Shown: positions 8,868-18,044 of the stretch, one piece after another | Position numbering within the stretch: the stretch's first letter is position 1 | How the letters are laid out: the number at the start of each line of letters is the position of its first letter | Assembly (NCBI RefSeq): GCF_045635475.1 | Contig: NZ_JBJGXI010000001.1 | Location: forward strand, 124,001-188,000 | Origin: JBJGXI01 sp045635475 | GTDB lineage: Bacteria; Bacillota; Bacilli; Bacillales; Amphibacillaceae | DNA length: 64,000 bases | Direction of reading: 5' to 3' | Program-made: the position numbers and the translations under genes | The notes under the pieces: generated by a model | Databases searched by the model: none | What the model was told of the DNA's origin: nothing | What the model saw: the letters and a program-made list of their open reading frames with translations, nothing else

Positions 8868-10238
8868 CTATTTAAAAATTCCCTTTAATTTTTCATCCAG
8901 TTCTTCTGCTACTTTAGCTGGATCTTCCATGCCTACCGATACTTTTTGTACAGCCTCTGCAATTTCTAAAAGAGATGGCTCAAGTCCAGGATTGTTAGCA
9001 GGAAGTGGATGTAATTGATTCATTTGTTCCAGTAATACTTTATCAAATTCGGTATCGTTAAATGCATCTAGTTCTGATAATGATTTACGTGCAGTTAGTA
9101 CATCGCTTAACTCATGATATTGAACAATCGATTCTTCATTTGTTAAATGCTTAATAAATGCTGCAGCAAGCTCTTGATGTTCGGAATCCTTTGTAACGAC
9201 TAAACCATGCGCTTCTCCAATAGAGATGCTATCTCCTGTTACATTAGCAGGAATTAATGAAGCTTCCCAAACTTCGTCAAATGCTTCACCTTCTCCACTT
9301 AAGTTGCGGAATACAGCTTTACCGTAATAACCATCCGCATACATACCTAAGCGACCAATGGAGAATAGGTTTCGTAAATCTTTTAGTTTAGCACCTTGAG
9401 GAGTTAGTTCTTCTTCCGCAAGTTGTTTATAAAATTCGAGTGTTTCAATTACTTCAGGTGTGTTTACGTTCACATTTCCGCTTTCATCAAGAATTGATCC
9501 ACCGAAACTATAAATATTACGAAGTGCGACAAGTCCGTTAATAGGCAATTTCTCAGTTGCTTCACCAAGTCCATAAACAGGTTCGCCTGATTCTGTTTCT
9601 AAATCTGAAATAGCACGAGCGAATTCCAGCATTTCTTCATATGTTTCTGGTGCTCTATCTGGTAGTCCTGCTTGTGCAAACAACTCTTTGTTTCGATATA
9701 AAACATATGGGGATGGTGCCCAAGGTACACCCATTAAATTACCATCGTATGTGTAATCTTCTTTAAATGAGTCCATGATATCGTTTACATATTCTTCCCC
9801 TAATAAATCGTCTAATGGAACGATGATGTCAGAAGTTGCATAGGTAGAAAACCATGCTGAGTGTGTTTGGATAATATCCGGTGCATTACCAGATGACGCC
9901 ATGACAAACGTTTGTTGTTTAATATCACCAAAAGGTATCCCGACAAATTCAATGGTTACATTTGGATGTTCAGCTTCAAAGCTTGCCGCCATTTCTTCTA
10001 ATGCAGCTTTTGTTGCTTCTTCACCAACACTCCATGCTGCAAATTGTAACGTTACTGGATCTTTTGTATCTTCTGGTTGTTTTTCCCCCTCATTGGTTGC
10101 TCCTTCGTTTTCTGTTCCTGGATCGTTTGAAGTTTCCCCACTTGATTCTTCCCCTTCTGAATTACAAGCTGATACAATGAAAGCTGCAAACAGGAGAACC
10201 AAAAACATAAATAAGTACTTTTTCGAAAACTTTTTCAA
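8868..10238 (-). CDS. Extracellular sugar-binding lipoprotein of the ABC importer
   Basis: A 456-residue family 1 solute-binding protein. A lipoprotein signal (FLVLLFAAFIVSAC) places the lipidated cysteine at residue 25. It is followed by a Glu/Gly/Thr-rich linker and a maltose-binding-protein-like fold: VTLQFAAWSVG, an AGLPDRAPETYEEM loop, and GRLGMYADGYYG. The start is taken as TTG at 10236-10238, because ATAGGAGGGG stands before it; the longer in-frame start at 10304 has no such site. It is the first structural gene after the regulator and has a cre-like site and possible operator repeats upstream. Confidence 0.88.
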   Translation of the reverse strand: MKKFSKKYLFMFLVLLFAAFIVSACNSEGEESSGETSNDPGTENEGATNEGEKQPEDTKDPVTLQFAAWSVGEEATKAALEEMAASFEAEHPNVTIEFVGIPFGDIKQQTFVMASSGNAPDIIQTHSAWFSTYATSDIIVPLDDLLGEEYVNDIMDSFKEDYTYDGNLMGVPWAPSPYVLYRNKELFAQAGLPDRAPETYEEMLEFARAISDLETESGEPVYGLGEATEKLPINGLVALRNIYSFGGSILDESGNVNVNTPEVIETLEFYKQLAEEELTPQGAKLKDLRNLFSIGRLGMYADGYYGKAVFRNLSGEGEAFDEVWEASLIPANVTGDSISIGEAHGLVVTKDSEHQELAAAFIKHLTNEESIVQYHELSDVLTARKSLSELDAFNDTEFDKVLLEQMNQLHPLPANNPGLEPSLLEIAEAVQKVSVGMEDPAKVAEELDEKLKGIFK

Positions 10239-10410
10239 AAAGACCCCTCCTATATTGATTTGTTTTTGCTTGACTGATCTGGCTGTTTGGTACATGTTAA
10301 TCATATGACGTCAATGTAACGTATGTAAATTTCGCATTTTTTACTATTATCTAAAAAAAGTGATATTAGCATGTAGAATTAGTGATTTATAAAATATGAC
10401 TTTTCAATTT

Positions 10411-10424
10411 TGTAAGCGATTTTG
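10411..10424 (-). promoter_or_regulatory. cre-like catabolite repression site upstream of the ABC importer
   Basis: Read on the minus strand, CAAAATCGCTTACA matches 12 of 14 positions of the CcpA consensus TGAAANCGNTNNCA. It lies about 175 bases upstream of the binding-protein start, where CcpA control of a sugar importer would be expected. Confidence 0.45.
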
Positions 10425-10425
10425 C

Positions 10426-10454
10426 ACAAGTCAGTATTTTTATATACAAGTCAG
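10426..10454. promoter_or_regulatory. Direct repeats, candidate operator for the AraC-type regulator
   Basis: ACAAGTCAG occurs at 10426-10434 and again at 10446-10454, exactly 20 bases apart, which is about two helical turns. Two direct half-sites at this spacing are typical targets of AraC-family dimers. They sit between the regulator gene and the importer genes. Confidence 0.45.
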
Positions 10455-10474
10455 AATTTTAATATTAACCGTAT

Positions 10475-10509
10475 AAAAAAGCGTTGAGATCAATCAACTC
10501 AACGCTTTT
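10475..10509 (-). terminator. Rho-independent terminator of the AraC-type regulator
   Basis: On the minus strand GCGTTGAG, a nine-base loop and CTCAACGC are followed by a T-run. The stem begins at the stop codon of the regulator, so transcription ends before the importer operon. Confidence 0.8.
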
Positions 10510-12817
10510 AACTCGATAACCGATTTTTTCTATACTCTCCAGGTGTCATACCTTCATATTTTTTAAAGAAGCGAATATAGCTGTTCACATTATTGTACCC
10601 AACAGACTCTGCAATTTCTTTCACTGTTAAGGTGCTTTCACTTAGCAGTTCGACACTTTTTTGCAGTCTAATTTCCGTTAAATACTCAACCATCGTCTTT
10701 CCAACACTTTGTTTAAAAATCCTACTTAAATAGGCAGGATTTAAATTTACTGATTCAGCAATTTCCTCAACAGATAAGTCTTGTGTGTAATGGTTCTTCA
10801 TATATGCTAGCACGATATCGATCTTTGATTGGTTCTTATCACTACGTTCTTCAGAAATAAATACTGAAATTCTTACTAATACATCTGCGATCCATTCATG
10901 AATGTGGTCGACAGTTTCTCTTTTTGCTAACTCTTGATACAATATATAATTGTCACCAAACAAATCACTAACAGAACCATTATGCTCGGTTAATGCCTGA
11001 ACAGCGGCATCAAGGAGTCTACTATACAATCGATAAATATTTTCATGAGTAAGGTTTTTGCGATTTTTCATTTCATTTTTTATATCATGAGCAAATTGAA
11101 TTATTTTTTCTTCATTTCCAACTTTGATGTAGTTAACGAAATTTCGTTCTAGTTGACTCGGATAAATGTAATTAATAATTTCGTTATCTTGATGGTGATC
11201 ATAGAAAATTACAGCATTGTTTCCTGAGACAACTTTACGCTTTATTCCATTTAAGGCTTCATGGTAAGACAAGAAAACTTGTGATATATCTTTGTATAGC
11301 CCTCCGATACTTATCGAAAGTGAAATACCAAAAATATCGTGTATTGTTTTTTGTGATTGCTTTACCAAATCCTCTATGTTTTCCTGCCAGTCATCCGCTT
11401 CCGTTTTAATATTCACAAGAATGACATTTTGTCGTTCGTTAATGTCTGTGCACATACATGGATAGCATTTTTTAACGATTTCTTCTGCAATATTGTTCAT
11501 CGCGAATTTGTATATACTAATCTCTTCCATCGGGTATTTTTCTTTCAATGAGAAATAATCATCTAGTTCAACAACGATGGCAATATAATTTTCTTTACTC
11601 AGATTTAGCTGGAGTGAATTCATTTGTTTTTGAATTTCTTCTACGCTAACAAATTTATTGTGTAAAAGATTAAACATAAATCTTTCTTTTAACGCAGGGG
11701 CGTAAGCTTTTATTTCACCTTCTAAATATTTGTTTTTAATAACGGCTTTGTCCATCACCCCAGATAAAAAAGAAAAATCGTTCCCTTCATGAGGCATCTG
11801 TATAGCCAACTCTTTCTGATACCTTTTTGATTTCTCCAACAACCTTTTAATTGGATTATACATCGAACGTGATAAGAAATAAGAGATGATAATACCTACA
11901 AAAATTAACACGCCGCATATTAAGTTTGTTATATTTTTAATATAAGATAATCTTTCCATCAAGTAATTTAAATGCGTCTCTGAAACTAACATCCAATCAT
12001 TATTGAGTCCTTTTACATAGCTGACGAGAGTCGCTGGATCGCGCTCACGATCGATAAATGAGCCTTCGTCACCTAATTGCTCAATCGCGTCTAAATGATC
12101 ATCAATACCTGTCAACTCTTGTTGAATAAACGATGATATTTTTTCACCAGTTGCGCTAGCGATATATACATTTACTCGATTATTGTTTTCCATCTCTTGC
12201 ATAATCCGAGCGAGCTTGTCTTCGTTAAGATTAATCGCAATAATGCCATGTTTGTCAGAAAAGGCTACTGGAAGTCTTCTTACTAATGTAACTACTCGTT
12301 CCGCTTGTCCATCTGAGTTTAAGATTTCCCGTGTACTCATCCAAAAGTGATTTGGGTTAGAAGCTTTCATTTCTGTTACCCAAGAATCCCCAAGGCCTTC
12401 TATATAGGTATGTGTTAGTCCTGCTGACGAGAGGATTTTATTATTATCTTTGAAGTAAATCTGAATGGAATGAATGTCCTGATTAGAACTCGTGATTGTT
12501 TTAATTTTGTCCCTAATGTCATTTAATAGGAAATGATTACTAGTATCGCGTGAATAAGCGTATAGTTCACCATCTAAGCCAATTTGTACAGAGATTGTAT
12601 TCACTTCATTTAATACATCATTAATAGATCGACTAATTTGCTTTAAGGAATTGGTATTGGCACGACTAATTTCATCTTCCACTGTATCCATAAATACGTA
12701 GTAGGAAAAAATACCGATAAATAAAATAGGAATAATAATAACAGTTAAATAGGATAGGAAATAAATCAAGAATATTCGATTTTGATGAAAAAACTTCTTT
12801 GGACTAAGTTTACCCAT
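10508..12817 (-). CDS. Membrane-bound AraC-type transcriptional regulator (YesS-like)
   Basis: A 769-residue sensor-regulator. A first membrane helix (about residues 13-36), an extracellular Cache-like sensing region (about 37-290), and a second helix near 295-317 are followed by a long cytoplasmic part. That part ends with two helix-turn-helix units of an AraC DNA-binding domain: LSVEEIAESVNLNPAYLSRI and, further on, TVKEIAESVGYNNVNSYIRFF. This is the architecture of Bacillus YesS-type activators, which sense an oligosaccharide outside the cell and switch on a neighbouring importer. It is divergent in function, not in orientation: it lies upstream of the importer on the same strand with a terminator between. 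AAGGGG precedes the ATG. Confidence 0.85.
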   Translation of the reverse strand: MGKLSPKKFFHQNRIFLIYFLSYLTVIIIPILFIGIFSYYVFMDTVEDEISRANTNSLKQISRSINDVLNEVNTISVQIGLDGELYAYSRDTSNHFLLNDIRDKIKTITSSNQDIHSIQIYFKDNNKILSSAGLTHTYIEGLGDSWVTEMKASNPNHFWMSTREILNSDGQAERVVTLVRRLPVAFSDKHGIIAINLNEDKLARIMQEMENNNRVNVYIASATGEKISSFIQQELTGIDDHLDAIEQLGDEGSFIDRERDPATLVSYVKGLNNDWMLVSETHLNYLMERLSYIKNITNLICGVLIFVGIIISYFLSRSMYNPIKRLLEKSKRYQKELAIQMPHEGNDFSFLSGVMDKAVIKNKYLEGEIKAYAPALKERFMFNLLHNKFVSVEEIQKQMNSLQLNLSKENYIAIVVELDDYFSLKEKYPMEEISIYKFAMNNIAEEIVKKCYPCMCTDINERQNVILVNIKTEADDWQENIEDLVKQSQKTIHDIFGISLSISIGGLYKDISQVFLSYHEALNGIKRKVVSGNNAVIFYDHHQDNEIINYIYPSQLERNFVNYIKVGNEEKIIQFAHDIKNEMKNRKNLTHENIYRLYSRLLDAAVQALTEHNGSVSDLFGDNYILYQELAKRETVDHIHEWIADVLVRISVFISEERSDKNQSKIDIVLAYMKNHYTQDLSVEEIAESVNLNPAYLSRIFKQSVGKTMVEYLTEIRLQKSVELLSESTLTVKEIAESVGYNNVNSYIRFFKKYEGMTPGEYRKNRLSS

Positions 12818-12909
12818 ATGACATGACCCCTTTTGCTCTCCCCATATTTGTATTAGCTTAGTAAACTTGCCGTAGTAATAGTAAAACGCTATTCTTACTA
12901 GTTTTACTT

Positions 12910-12924
12910 TGAAAGCGCTTTACA
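12910..12924. promoter_or_regulatory. cre-like palindrome upstream of the AraC-type regulator
   Basis: TGAAAGCGCTTTACA contains the perfect GAAAGCGCTTT core of CcpA sites with one extra base near the end. It lies about 95 bases upstream of the regulator start. Confidence 0.5.
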
Positions 12925-12973
12925 AAGATTCTATCATTATTTCAACGAATGTAACAAAAGTCAAGAAGCTAAA

Positions 12974-13029
12974 TTATACTAGATTATTCATTTTAGTGCG
13001 TTCTCTATATTCTGTTGGCGGGATATCAA
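12974..13029 (-). pseudogene. C-terminal scrap of an AraC-family regulator
   Basis: On the minus strand the sequence reads FDIPPTEYRERTKMNNLV and then TAA at 12974-12976. The PPTEYRE block is the usual end of AraC-type DNA-binding domains. Only about 18 codons remain, cut off near 13025 by the rhaD remnant on the other strand. Confidence 0.6.
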
Positions 13030-13478
13030 AGCAGTTATCAGAGGTGGAAAGTAGATAAAGAGAATCGTATTGTACTTCATTGTCATCCAACTTACACAAT
13101 TGCTATGAGATTTATGACGAAAAAAAATTCACTAAAACCATGTGGTCATTAAAATCTGAATGTATATTAGTGTTCACGGAAGGATTAGGTCTATTGCCTT
13201 GGATGGTTTGTGGAAATGGACCAATAGGGGAAAAGACAGTGATAAAAATGAAAGAATTTCGAATTGTTCTTTGGCCCCATCATGGTATTCTAGCCTGTGG
13301 TCAAACTGTAGATCAAGCACTAGGATTAATTGAAACTGCTGAGAAGTCTGCCCAAGTGTATGTTGTAACAGAAGGAAAAAGAAATCAAGTAGTGACAGAT
13401 GAACAGATAATGGAATTAGCAAAGGCTTTTAACTTAAATCCACGAGAAGGTATAATCAACAGTTATTCATTAAACTAA
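13022..13478 (+). pseudogene. rhaD: Remnant of rhamnulose-1-phosphate aldolase
   Basis: The C-terminal half of RhaD is recognisable in two frames. The first part reads YQRWKVDKENRIVLHCHPT with the zinc-ligand HCHPT motif. After a frameshift near 13105 the second part reads LWSL-type sequence, LVFTEGLGLLPWMV, RIVLWPHHGILACG and LIETAEKSAQV, all diagnostic of RhaD. The N-terminal half is missing and no start is present. It shows that the ancestor could use rhamnose, a common side sugar of pectin and arabinogalactan. The open frame 13080-13478 alone might be called a gene, but it lacks a ribosome binding site. Confidence 0.85.
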
Positions 13479-13489
13479 ATAATGAAGGC

Positions 13490-13520
13490 AGAGGTAGGGT
13501 CATAAGCTCTACCTCTTTAT
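13490..13520 (+). terminator. Rho-independent terminator after the rhaD remnant
   Basis: AGAGGTAG pairs with CTACCTCT across an 11-base loop and is followed by TTTATTG. A closely similar stem (GAGGTAGAGA) ends the GH127 gene at 53881. Confidence 0.65.
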
Positions 13521-13530
13521 TGTATTTCTT

Positions 13531-13672
13531 GGAACAGCGGGTCAGCGTTTACTGTTCCGGTCTATGAAAATAAAACATGAGGTGGAACGATTAACCGGAC
13601 CCCCTGTTCCACTCGTTCTATGAGAATAAAATTTAAGGTCCTGCTGGAACGACAAAACTGACCCCGCGTTCC
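13531..13672. repeat. Dispersed REP/MITE-like element, copy A (double)
   Basis: Two joined versions of the element lie here: one from GGAACAGCGGGTCAGCG to CCCCCTGTTCC (13531-13610), and a right half ending ACTGACCCCGCGTTCC. The element is bounded by imperfect terminal inverted repeats of about 20 bases. Confidence 0.8.
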
Positions 13673-13721
13673 TCGGTGAGTTAATGTGGTGCAAGGGGGA
13701 GCCCCTTTGAGCCGCAGAATA

Positions 13722-13745
13722 AACCACCAGTTCACACTGGTGGTT
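13722..13745. terminator. Hairpin, probable bidirectional terminator
   Basis: AACCACCAGT and ACTGGTGGTT form a ten-base stem with a four-base loop just downstream of the surface-protein stop codon. A short T-run follows on the plus strand; on the minus strand the tail is TTTATTC. Confidence 0.6.
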
Positions 13746-13751
13746 TTGATT

Positions 13752-16700
13752 TTACATATCGTATTTCCGCTTTGACAGATATACGAGAACTATTCCTATA
13801 GCTAAAATGATTATACCAACTAATAGCCAGCTATACATACTGGAAGCAGTATTTGGCAATTCCTCACTATTTTCATCCGTCATCTCGTCTTGATTGGGTT
13901 GACTTGTGTCCTCGTTAAAAATGCTTTCATGAAAGACTGCAAATATACTAAAATGGTTTGTACTCGTCTTTACCTCTCCATCTTCAAATGAACCACCTAA
14001 GGCTTCCCATTGTTCATCATTCTCATTCCAATAATATACTTGTAATCCATTTGTACGTTCAGATTCTGGAAGAGAAAAATACATCGAGATGGAATCATCG
14101 AATTGATGGATTTCAGTACCATTTTGTTCTAAAGTAAAGTCGTATATATTACTTGCGGCTTCCTTTGCATGTGGTAAGTCTAAATCTTCTAGTTGTTCCA
14201 CTGTCAAAATCAGTTCGTTGTCTGTGTTAAAAATATGTGCAGGTATTTCTAAACGAACAGGGCCCTTTTGTACAACAATAGTTACATTCCGGTTGAGTAA
14301 GTGTTCCAACTGCTCGGAAGTAAGCTTTAATTGTTCGGTACTTGAAAGATTTTCTGGTATGTCGATGATTAAAGTTCCGTTCTCATGAAGTATAAACGAA
14401 TCATTGGACAGGCTTAAATAGCCATCTATCAGATCTGGTACAACAGTTAAAGTGTCTGCTAATCGAGTTACTTTCAATTTATACTTGTTCTCTGTTCCAT
14501 CTTCAGCAGTTACAGTTACGACTATACTGTTTATGCCTGCAGATAAGGGGACTGAATGTGAAGGAATTGCATTGTCCACAGACTGCTTATCCACGAGAAT
14601 CTTTGCATTGTCTTGAATTGCAGTCGCGGTAACCTGAATCTCTTCTACATCATGAGCTACTTCTATTGAATAGTCCGTGTGATATGGATCAAATGCTGTG
14701 TCGAGTATACCATCGCTAATTGTTAGCTCACGTAATGTAGCATTATTACCGATCCACTTTGCATAAAGTGTCGTGTCATCCGTCACCGTGTCAGAATCAA
14801 AATCCCATTTCTCGTTAAAATCTTGATCTGAGTACCAGCCACCAAAAGTGAATCCGGTTTTTGTAGGGTGATCTGGCTCAGCGACAAGCTGGTTGTAGTC
14901 TACAGATTGCGCATCAACAGCAGAACCATCGTTTGAATCAAAATTTACTAGATAGCTATTAATTGTCCATTTGGCATAAAGAGTTATGTCATCCGTCACC
15001 ATGTCAGTATCAAAATCCCAAGCGTTGTTAAAATCCGGGTCCGAGTACCAACCATCAAAGGTGAATCCCAATTTGATAGGCTGTTCTGGCTCAGCGACAA
15101 GCTGGTTGTAATCTACAGATTGCGCATCAACAGCAGAACCATCATTCGAATCAAAGCTTACTAGATAGCTGTTAATCATCCATTTTGCATAAAGTGTCGT
15201 GTTGTCCGTCACCGTGTCCGCATCAAAATCCCAAGAGTTGTTAAAATCCGGGTCCGAGTACCAGCCACCAAAAGTGAATCCCGTTTTTGTAGGCTGATCT
15301 GGCTCAGCGACAAGCTGGTTGTAATCTACAGATTGCGCATCAACAGCAGAACCATCATTCGAATCAAAGCTTACTAGATAGCTGTTAATCGTCCACTTGG
15401 CGTATAGAGTCGTGTCATCCGTCACTGTGTCCGAATCAAACTCCCAAGCGTTGTTAAATTCCGGATCCGAGTACCAGCCATCAAAAGTGAATCCTGTTTT
15501 TGTGGGGTCATCAGGCTCTGGGACAGACTGATTGTAATCTACAGATTGCGCATCAACAGCAGAACCATCATTCGAATCAAAGCTTACTAGATAGCTGTTA
15601 ATTGTCCACTTGGCATATAGAGTCGTGTCGTCCGTCACTGTGTCTGAATCAAAATTCCAACCGTTGTTAAAATCCGGGTCCGAATACCAGCCACCAAAAA
15701 TGAATCCCGTTTTTGTAGGCTGATCTGGCTCTGGGACAAGCTGGTTGTAATCTACTGATTGGCTATCAACAGCAGAACCATCGTTCGAATCAAAGCTTAC
15801 TAGATAGCTGTTAATTGTCCACTTGGCATAAAGAGTTATGTCATCTGTGACCGTGTCAGCATCAAAATTCCATTTCTCGTTAAAATCTGGGTCCGAGTAC
15901 CAACCATCAAAGGTGAATCCTGTTTTCGTAGGCGCATCAGGTTCAACGACAACATTATTGTATTCAATGGACTGCCGACTGACGTCACTTCCACCATTCG
16001 TATCAAAGGTTACATTGTGCAAAAAGGTATAAGTTTCTTCTAGCACTTCAGATTGGTTTCCTGCTCCATCAACCTGCACCGCTTTTAGCGTTGAAGGACT
16101 ACTTATATCGATTGGTGAAGTATATACATTACTCGCATTCGTTGGATTGGATTCATCTAACGTATAATAAATTTCAGCACCTAGCTCACCAGATAAGGAG
16201 ATAGTTACCGGATTAGTATATGTATCACCATTCATGTTAACAGTTGGCTTAGACGGGGCCATGACATCAAAATTATCATCTTGTGCAATCGCTTTAAGTT
16301 TTGGATATTGACCAGGCAGCCAATCCCACACAGTTTCATTCCAACCAGCAGTATCGTAAGTATTTTGATCAGCTAATTCAGCGGTTGTTTTTCCTTCGCC
16401 GCCATTGCTTGTCGAATAGCCCGATGTATTCATATCCCAAAAAGAAGCGGATACTTGTGAATCATCAAGATGATTTTCACCAATCAATCCTCCTTTTCCC
16501 CAATCCTTCACTTCATTTCCATTAACATTACCAACACTGTATGTTTCTACAACTGTTCCAAAATTTTCACCGATTAATCCACCCGCATAAGGCTGAGTCG
16601 CTGTTGTATCCCCGACAGCATAAGATTGTTGAATGGTATCATTATTGTGCCCAACTAATCCACCGATTTTATAACTGCCCGATACATTACCAGTTGCATA

Positions 16701-17555
16701 GGACTGTGTAATTGCTCCTTTGGAAAGAACTCCAACTAACCCACCAACTTCAAATGAACCATTTATTTCTCCAGTAGCAAAAGATTGTGTGATATCGCCA
16801 CTTTCCACTCCGCCAACTAATCCACCGATTGAGTCAGTGTCACGTACGTTTCCAGAAGCAGAGGAAGTTTTTATAGTTCCGCTTACATAAATCATTTCAT
16901 ACTTATTAAAATCGTATGTGCTTTCACCTAGTCTACCTACTAGTCCTCCGGCATAATTGTAAGCACTGTTCCCCTCGACATTGGCAGATGAATGGGAGGA
17001 CTCAATCGTTCCAAGATTCACTCCTGTGAGTCCACCAGTATCTCTGACGCCTGTTACATACCCACTCACATCGGCATTTTTTATCATTCCTTCATTTTGC
17101 CCAACTAAGCTACCTACATAATAATCTCCTGTTACATGCACCGATTCCAATCTTACATTCTCAATTATTCCATCTGATAGACCGAATAAGCCAGAATATT
17201 GAGTCCTATACGGCGGATCTACGTTATTGACATTTAAATGACGAATAACATAACCATTCCCATCAAAGTGACCAAGAAATGGATCATCATCATCTCCGAT
17301 TGGTGTCCAATCAGTGTAATCTGATAAATCGATATCGTTGGCCAATTCAAAATATACGTTCGGATCATTAAGATAATTTCGAACTTCATCTAGTTGGTCT
17401 GCTGTAGAGATCTTGTAAGGAGAATTGCTAGTTCCATCCCCGCTTCCGGCATATGCCGCGCCATAAACACTTGGACTGTATACTGACGTCATAAAATAAA
17501 TAACTGCAAAAAGTCCAACGATTGAAGCGAAAACTCCATTTAATTTTTTTGACAT
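13752..17555 (-). CDS. Wall-anchored surface protein with GLUG motifs and six InlB B-repeats
   Basis: A 1267-residue exported protein. Residues 1-33 are a signal peptide. About 130-370 carry GLUG-type repeats (GGLVG units separated by SYA-G-V), which form a beta-helix in adhesins. Residues 430-511 look like a chitobiase C-terminal Ig-like domain (IYYTLDESNPT). Six near-identical InlB B-repeats of about 71 residues (GFTFDGWYSDPDF, LYAKW) follow at about 515-934, then a cadherin-like beta-sandwich (about 937-1037), a pre-anchor domain and the sorting signal LPNTA at 1233, a membrane helix and SKRKYDM. No enzymatic domain is seen; adhesion or substrate binding is inferred. The ATG is followed directly by a normal signal sequence, and AGAGGATGAG precedes it. 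Confidence 0.85.
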   Translation of the reverse strand: MSKKLNGVFASIVGLFAVIYFMTSVYSPSVYGAAYAGSGDGTSNSPYKISTADQLDEVRNYLNDPNVYFELANDIDLSDYTDWTPIGDDDDPFLGHFDGNGYVIRHLNVNNVDPPYRTQYSGLFGLSDGIIENVRLESVHVTGDYYVGSLVGQNEGMIKNADVSGYVTGVRDTGGLTGVNLGTIESSHSSANVEGNSAYNYAGGLVGRLGESTYDFNKYEMIYVSGTIKTSSASGNVRDTDSIGGLVGGVESGDITQSFATGEINGSFEVGGLVGVLSKGAITQSYATGNVSGSYKIGGLVGHNNDTIQQSYAVGDTTATQPYAGGLIGENFGTVVETYSVGNVNGNEVKDWGKGGLIGENHLDDSQVSASFWDMNTSGYSTSNGGEGKTTAELADQNTYDTAGWNETVWDWLPGQYPKLKAIAQDDNFDVMAPSKPTVNMNGDTYTNPVTISLSGELGAEIYYTLDESNPTNASNVYTSPIDISSPSTLKAVQVDGAGNQSEVLEETYTFLHNVTFDTNGGSDVSRQSIEYNNVVVEPDAPTKTGFTFDGWYSDPDFNEKWNFDADTVTDDITLYAKWTINSYLVSFDSNDGSAVDSQSVDYNQLVPEPDQPTKTGFIFGGWYSDPDFNNGWNFDSDTVTDDTTLYAKWTINSYLVSFDSNDGSAVDAQSVDYNQSVPEPDDPTKTGFTFDGWYSDPEFNNAWEFDSDTVTDDTTLYAKWTINSYLVSFDSNDGSAVDAQSVDYNQLVAEPDQPTKTGFTFGGWYSDPDFNNSWDFDADTVTDNTTLYAKWMINSYLVSFDSNDGSAVDAQSVDYNQLVAEPEQPIKLGFTFDGWYSDPDFNNAWDFDTDMVTDDITLYAKWTINSYLVNFDSNDGSAVDAQSVDYNQLVAEPDHPTKTGFTFGGWYSDQDFNEKWDFDSDTVTDDTTLYAKWIGNNATLRELTISDGILDTAFDPYHTDYSIEVAHDVEEIQVTATAIQDNAKILVDKQSVDNAIPSHSVPLSAGINSIVVTVTAEDGTENKYKLKVTRLADTLTVVPDLIDGYLSLSNDSFILHENGTLIIDIPENLSSTEQLKLTSEQLEHLLNRNVTIVVQKGPVRLEIPAHIFNTDNELILTVEQLEDLDLPHAKEAASNIYDFTLEQNGTEIHQFDDSISMYFSLPESERTNGLQVYYWNENDEQWEALGGSFEDGEVKTSTNHFSIFAVFHESIFNEDTSQPNQDEMTDENSEELPNTASSMYSWLLVGIIILAIGIVLVYLSKRKYDM
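14753..16015 (-). repeat. Six tandem InlB B-repeats (about 213 bp each)
   Basis: Six copies of a roughly 71-codon unit lie head to tail within the surface protein. The inner copies are almost identical at the DNA level, for instance GATTGCGCATCAACAGCAGA recurs in four of them, which points to recent duplication and likely length variation between strains. Confidence 0.9.
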
Positions 17556-17814
17556 GCACTCATCCTCTCTATTTTTTGCCCGTCTAGTTGTCTATGAAAA
17601 TATATTATGTTGTGGGGAAATCGTGTGTATGGAGAAGGGAGATAAGCAGATTCGTTAATACCTTAACAAATAGAATCATGGATGTCAAAGCGTGATTTAG
17701 GAGAACAATATCACCATTAGGAATTTTATAAGTTTACTGTTTTTTATATAGGATAGGTGTTTGCTTTAGGAGCAATTCTGCCGATTGGCCATTCATTTGA
17801 TTCCACGTTCCACC

Positions 17815-17850
17815 CACTTGCTGGAACGACAAAACTGACCCCGCGTTCCA
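17815..17850. repeat. Dispersed REP/MITE-like element, copy B (right half only)
   Basis: CTGGAACGACAAAACTGACC followed by CCGCGTTCC is identical to the right end of copies A and C. The left half is absent. Confidence 0.7.
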
Positions 17851-17938
17851 CCTAGAAAGTTGGAAGGGAGTTACTATCTATGGATGAGAGATATTGGAAC
17901 AGATACGCGCCATGTAGTATTTTACCAGCATTAATGCA

Positions 17939-18013
17939 AGATACTTAATTGGATGTGATGGGCATGTATTAATTGTGGAAACCTATGTCAACCCTGCTTT
18001 TCTGCAAGCGGGT
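17939..18013 (+). pseudogene. Possible scrap of a DUF4338 (DruA-type, transposon-associated) protein
   Basis: One frame reads RYLIGCDGHVLIVETYVNPA and then FLQAG. The LIVETYVNP block resembles the LLVETFVDP motif of DUF4338 proteins, which accompany some insertion sequences and also occur as DruA. Only 25 codons remain and the match rests on one motif, so this is tentative. Confidence 0.35.
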
Positions 18014-18044
18014 ATTAAAAAAGACTACTCATTGATATTAGTGA

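Larger units (their letters stand above)
17556..18044. other. Intergenic region with a repeat half-copy and a transposon-related scrap
   Basis: No intact gene is seen. It contains the right half of the dispersed element (17815-17850) and, at 17939-18013, a short coding scrap described separately. Confidence 0.5.

Noticed and set aside
9901..10308. Open frame on the plus strand of 135 codons
   Set aside because: It lies opposite the binding-protein gene, is rich in Ser and Cys without a domain, and has no ribosome binding site; it is the antisense shadow of a real gene.
13531..13672. Dispersed element considered as a rho-independent terminator pair
   Set aside because: The ends pair only over a distance of about 50 bases, lack T-runs, and copies lie inside broken genes as well as at gene ends.
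14753..16015. Repeated 210-bp units considered as a CRISPR-like array
   Set aside because: The units are in frame, encode InlB B-repeats and have no unique spacers.
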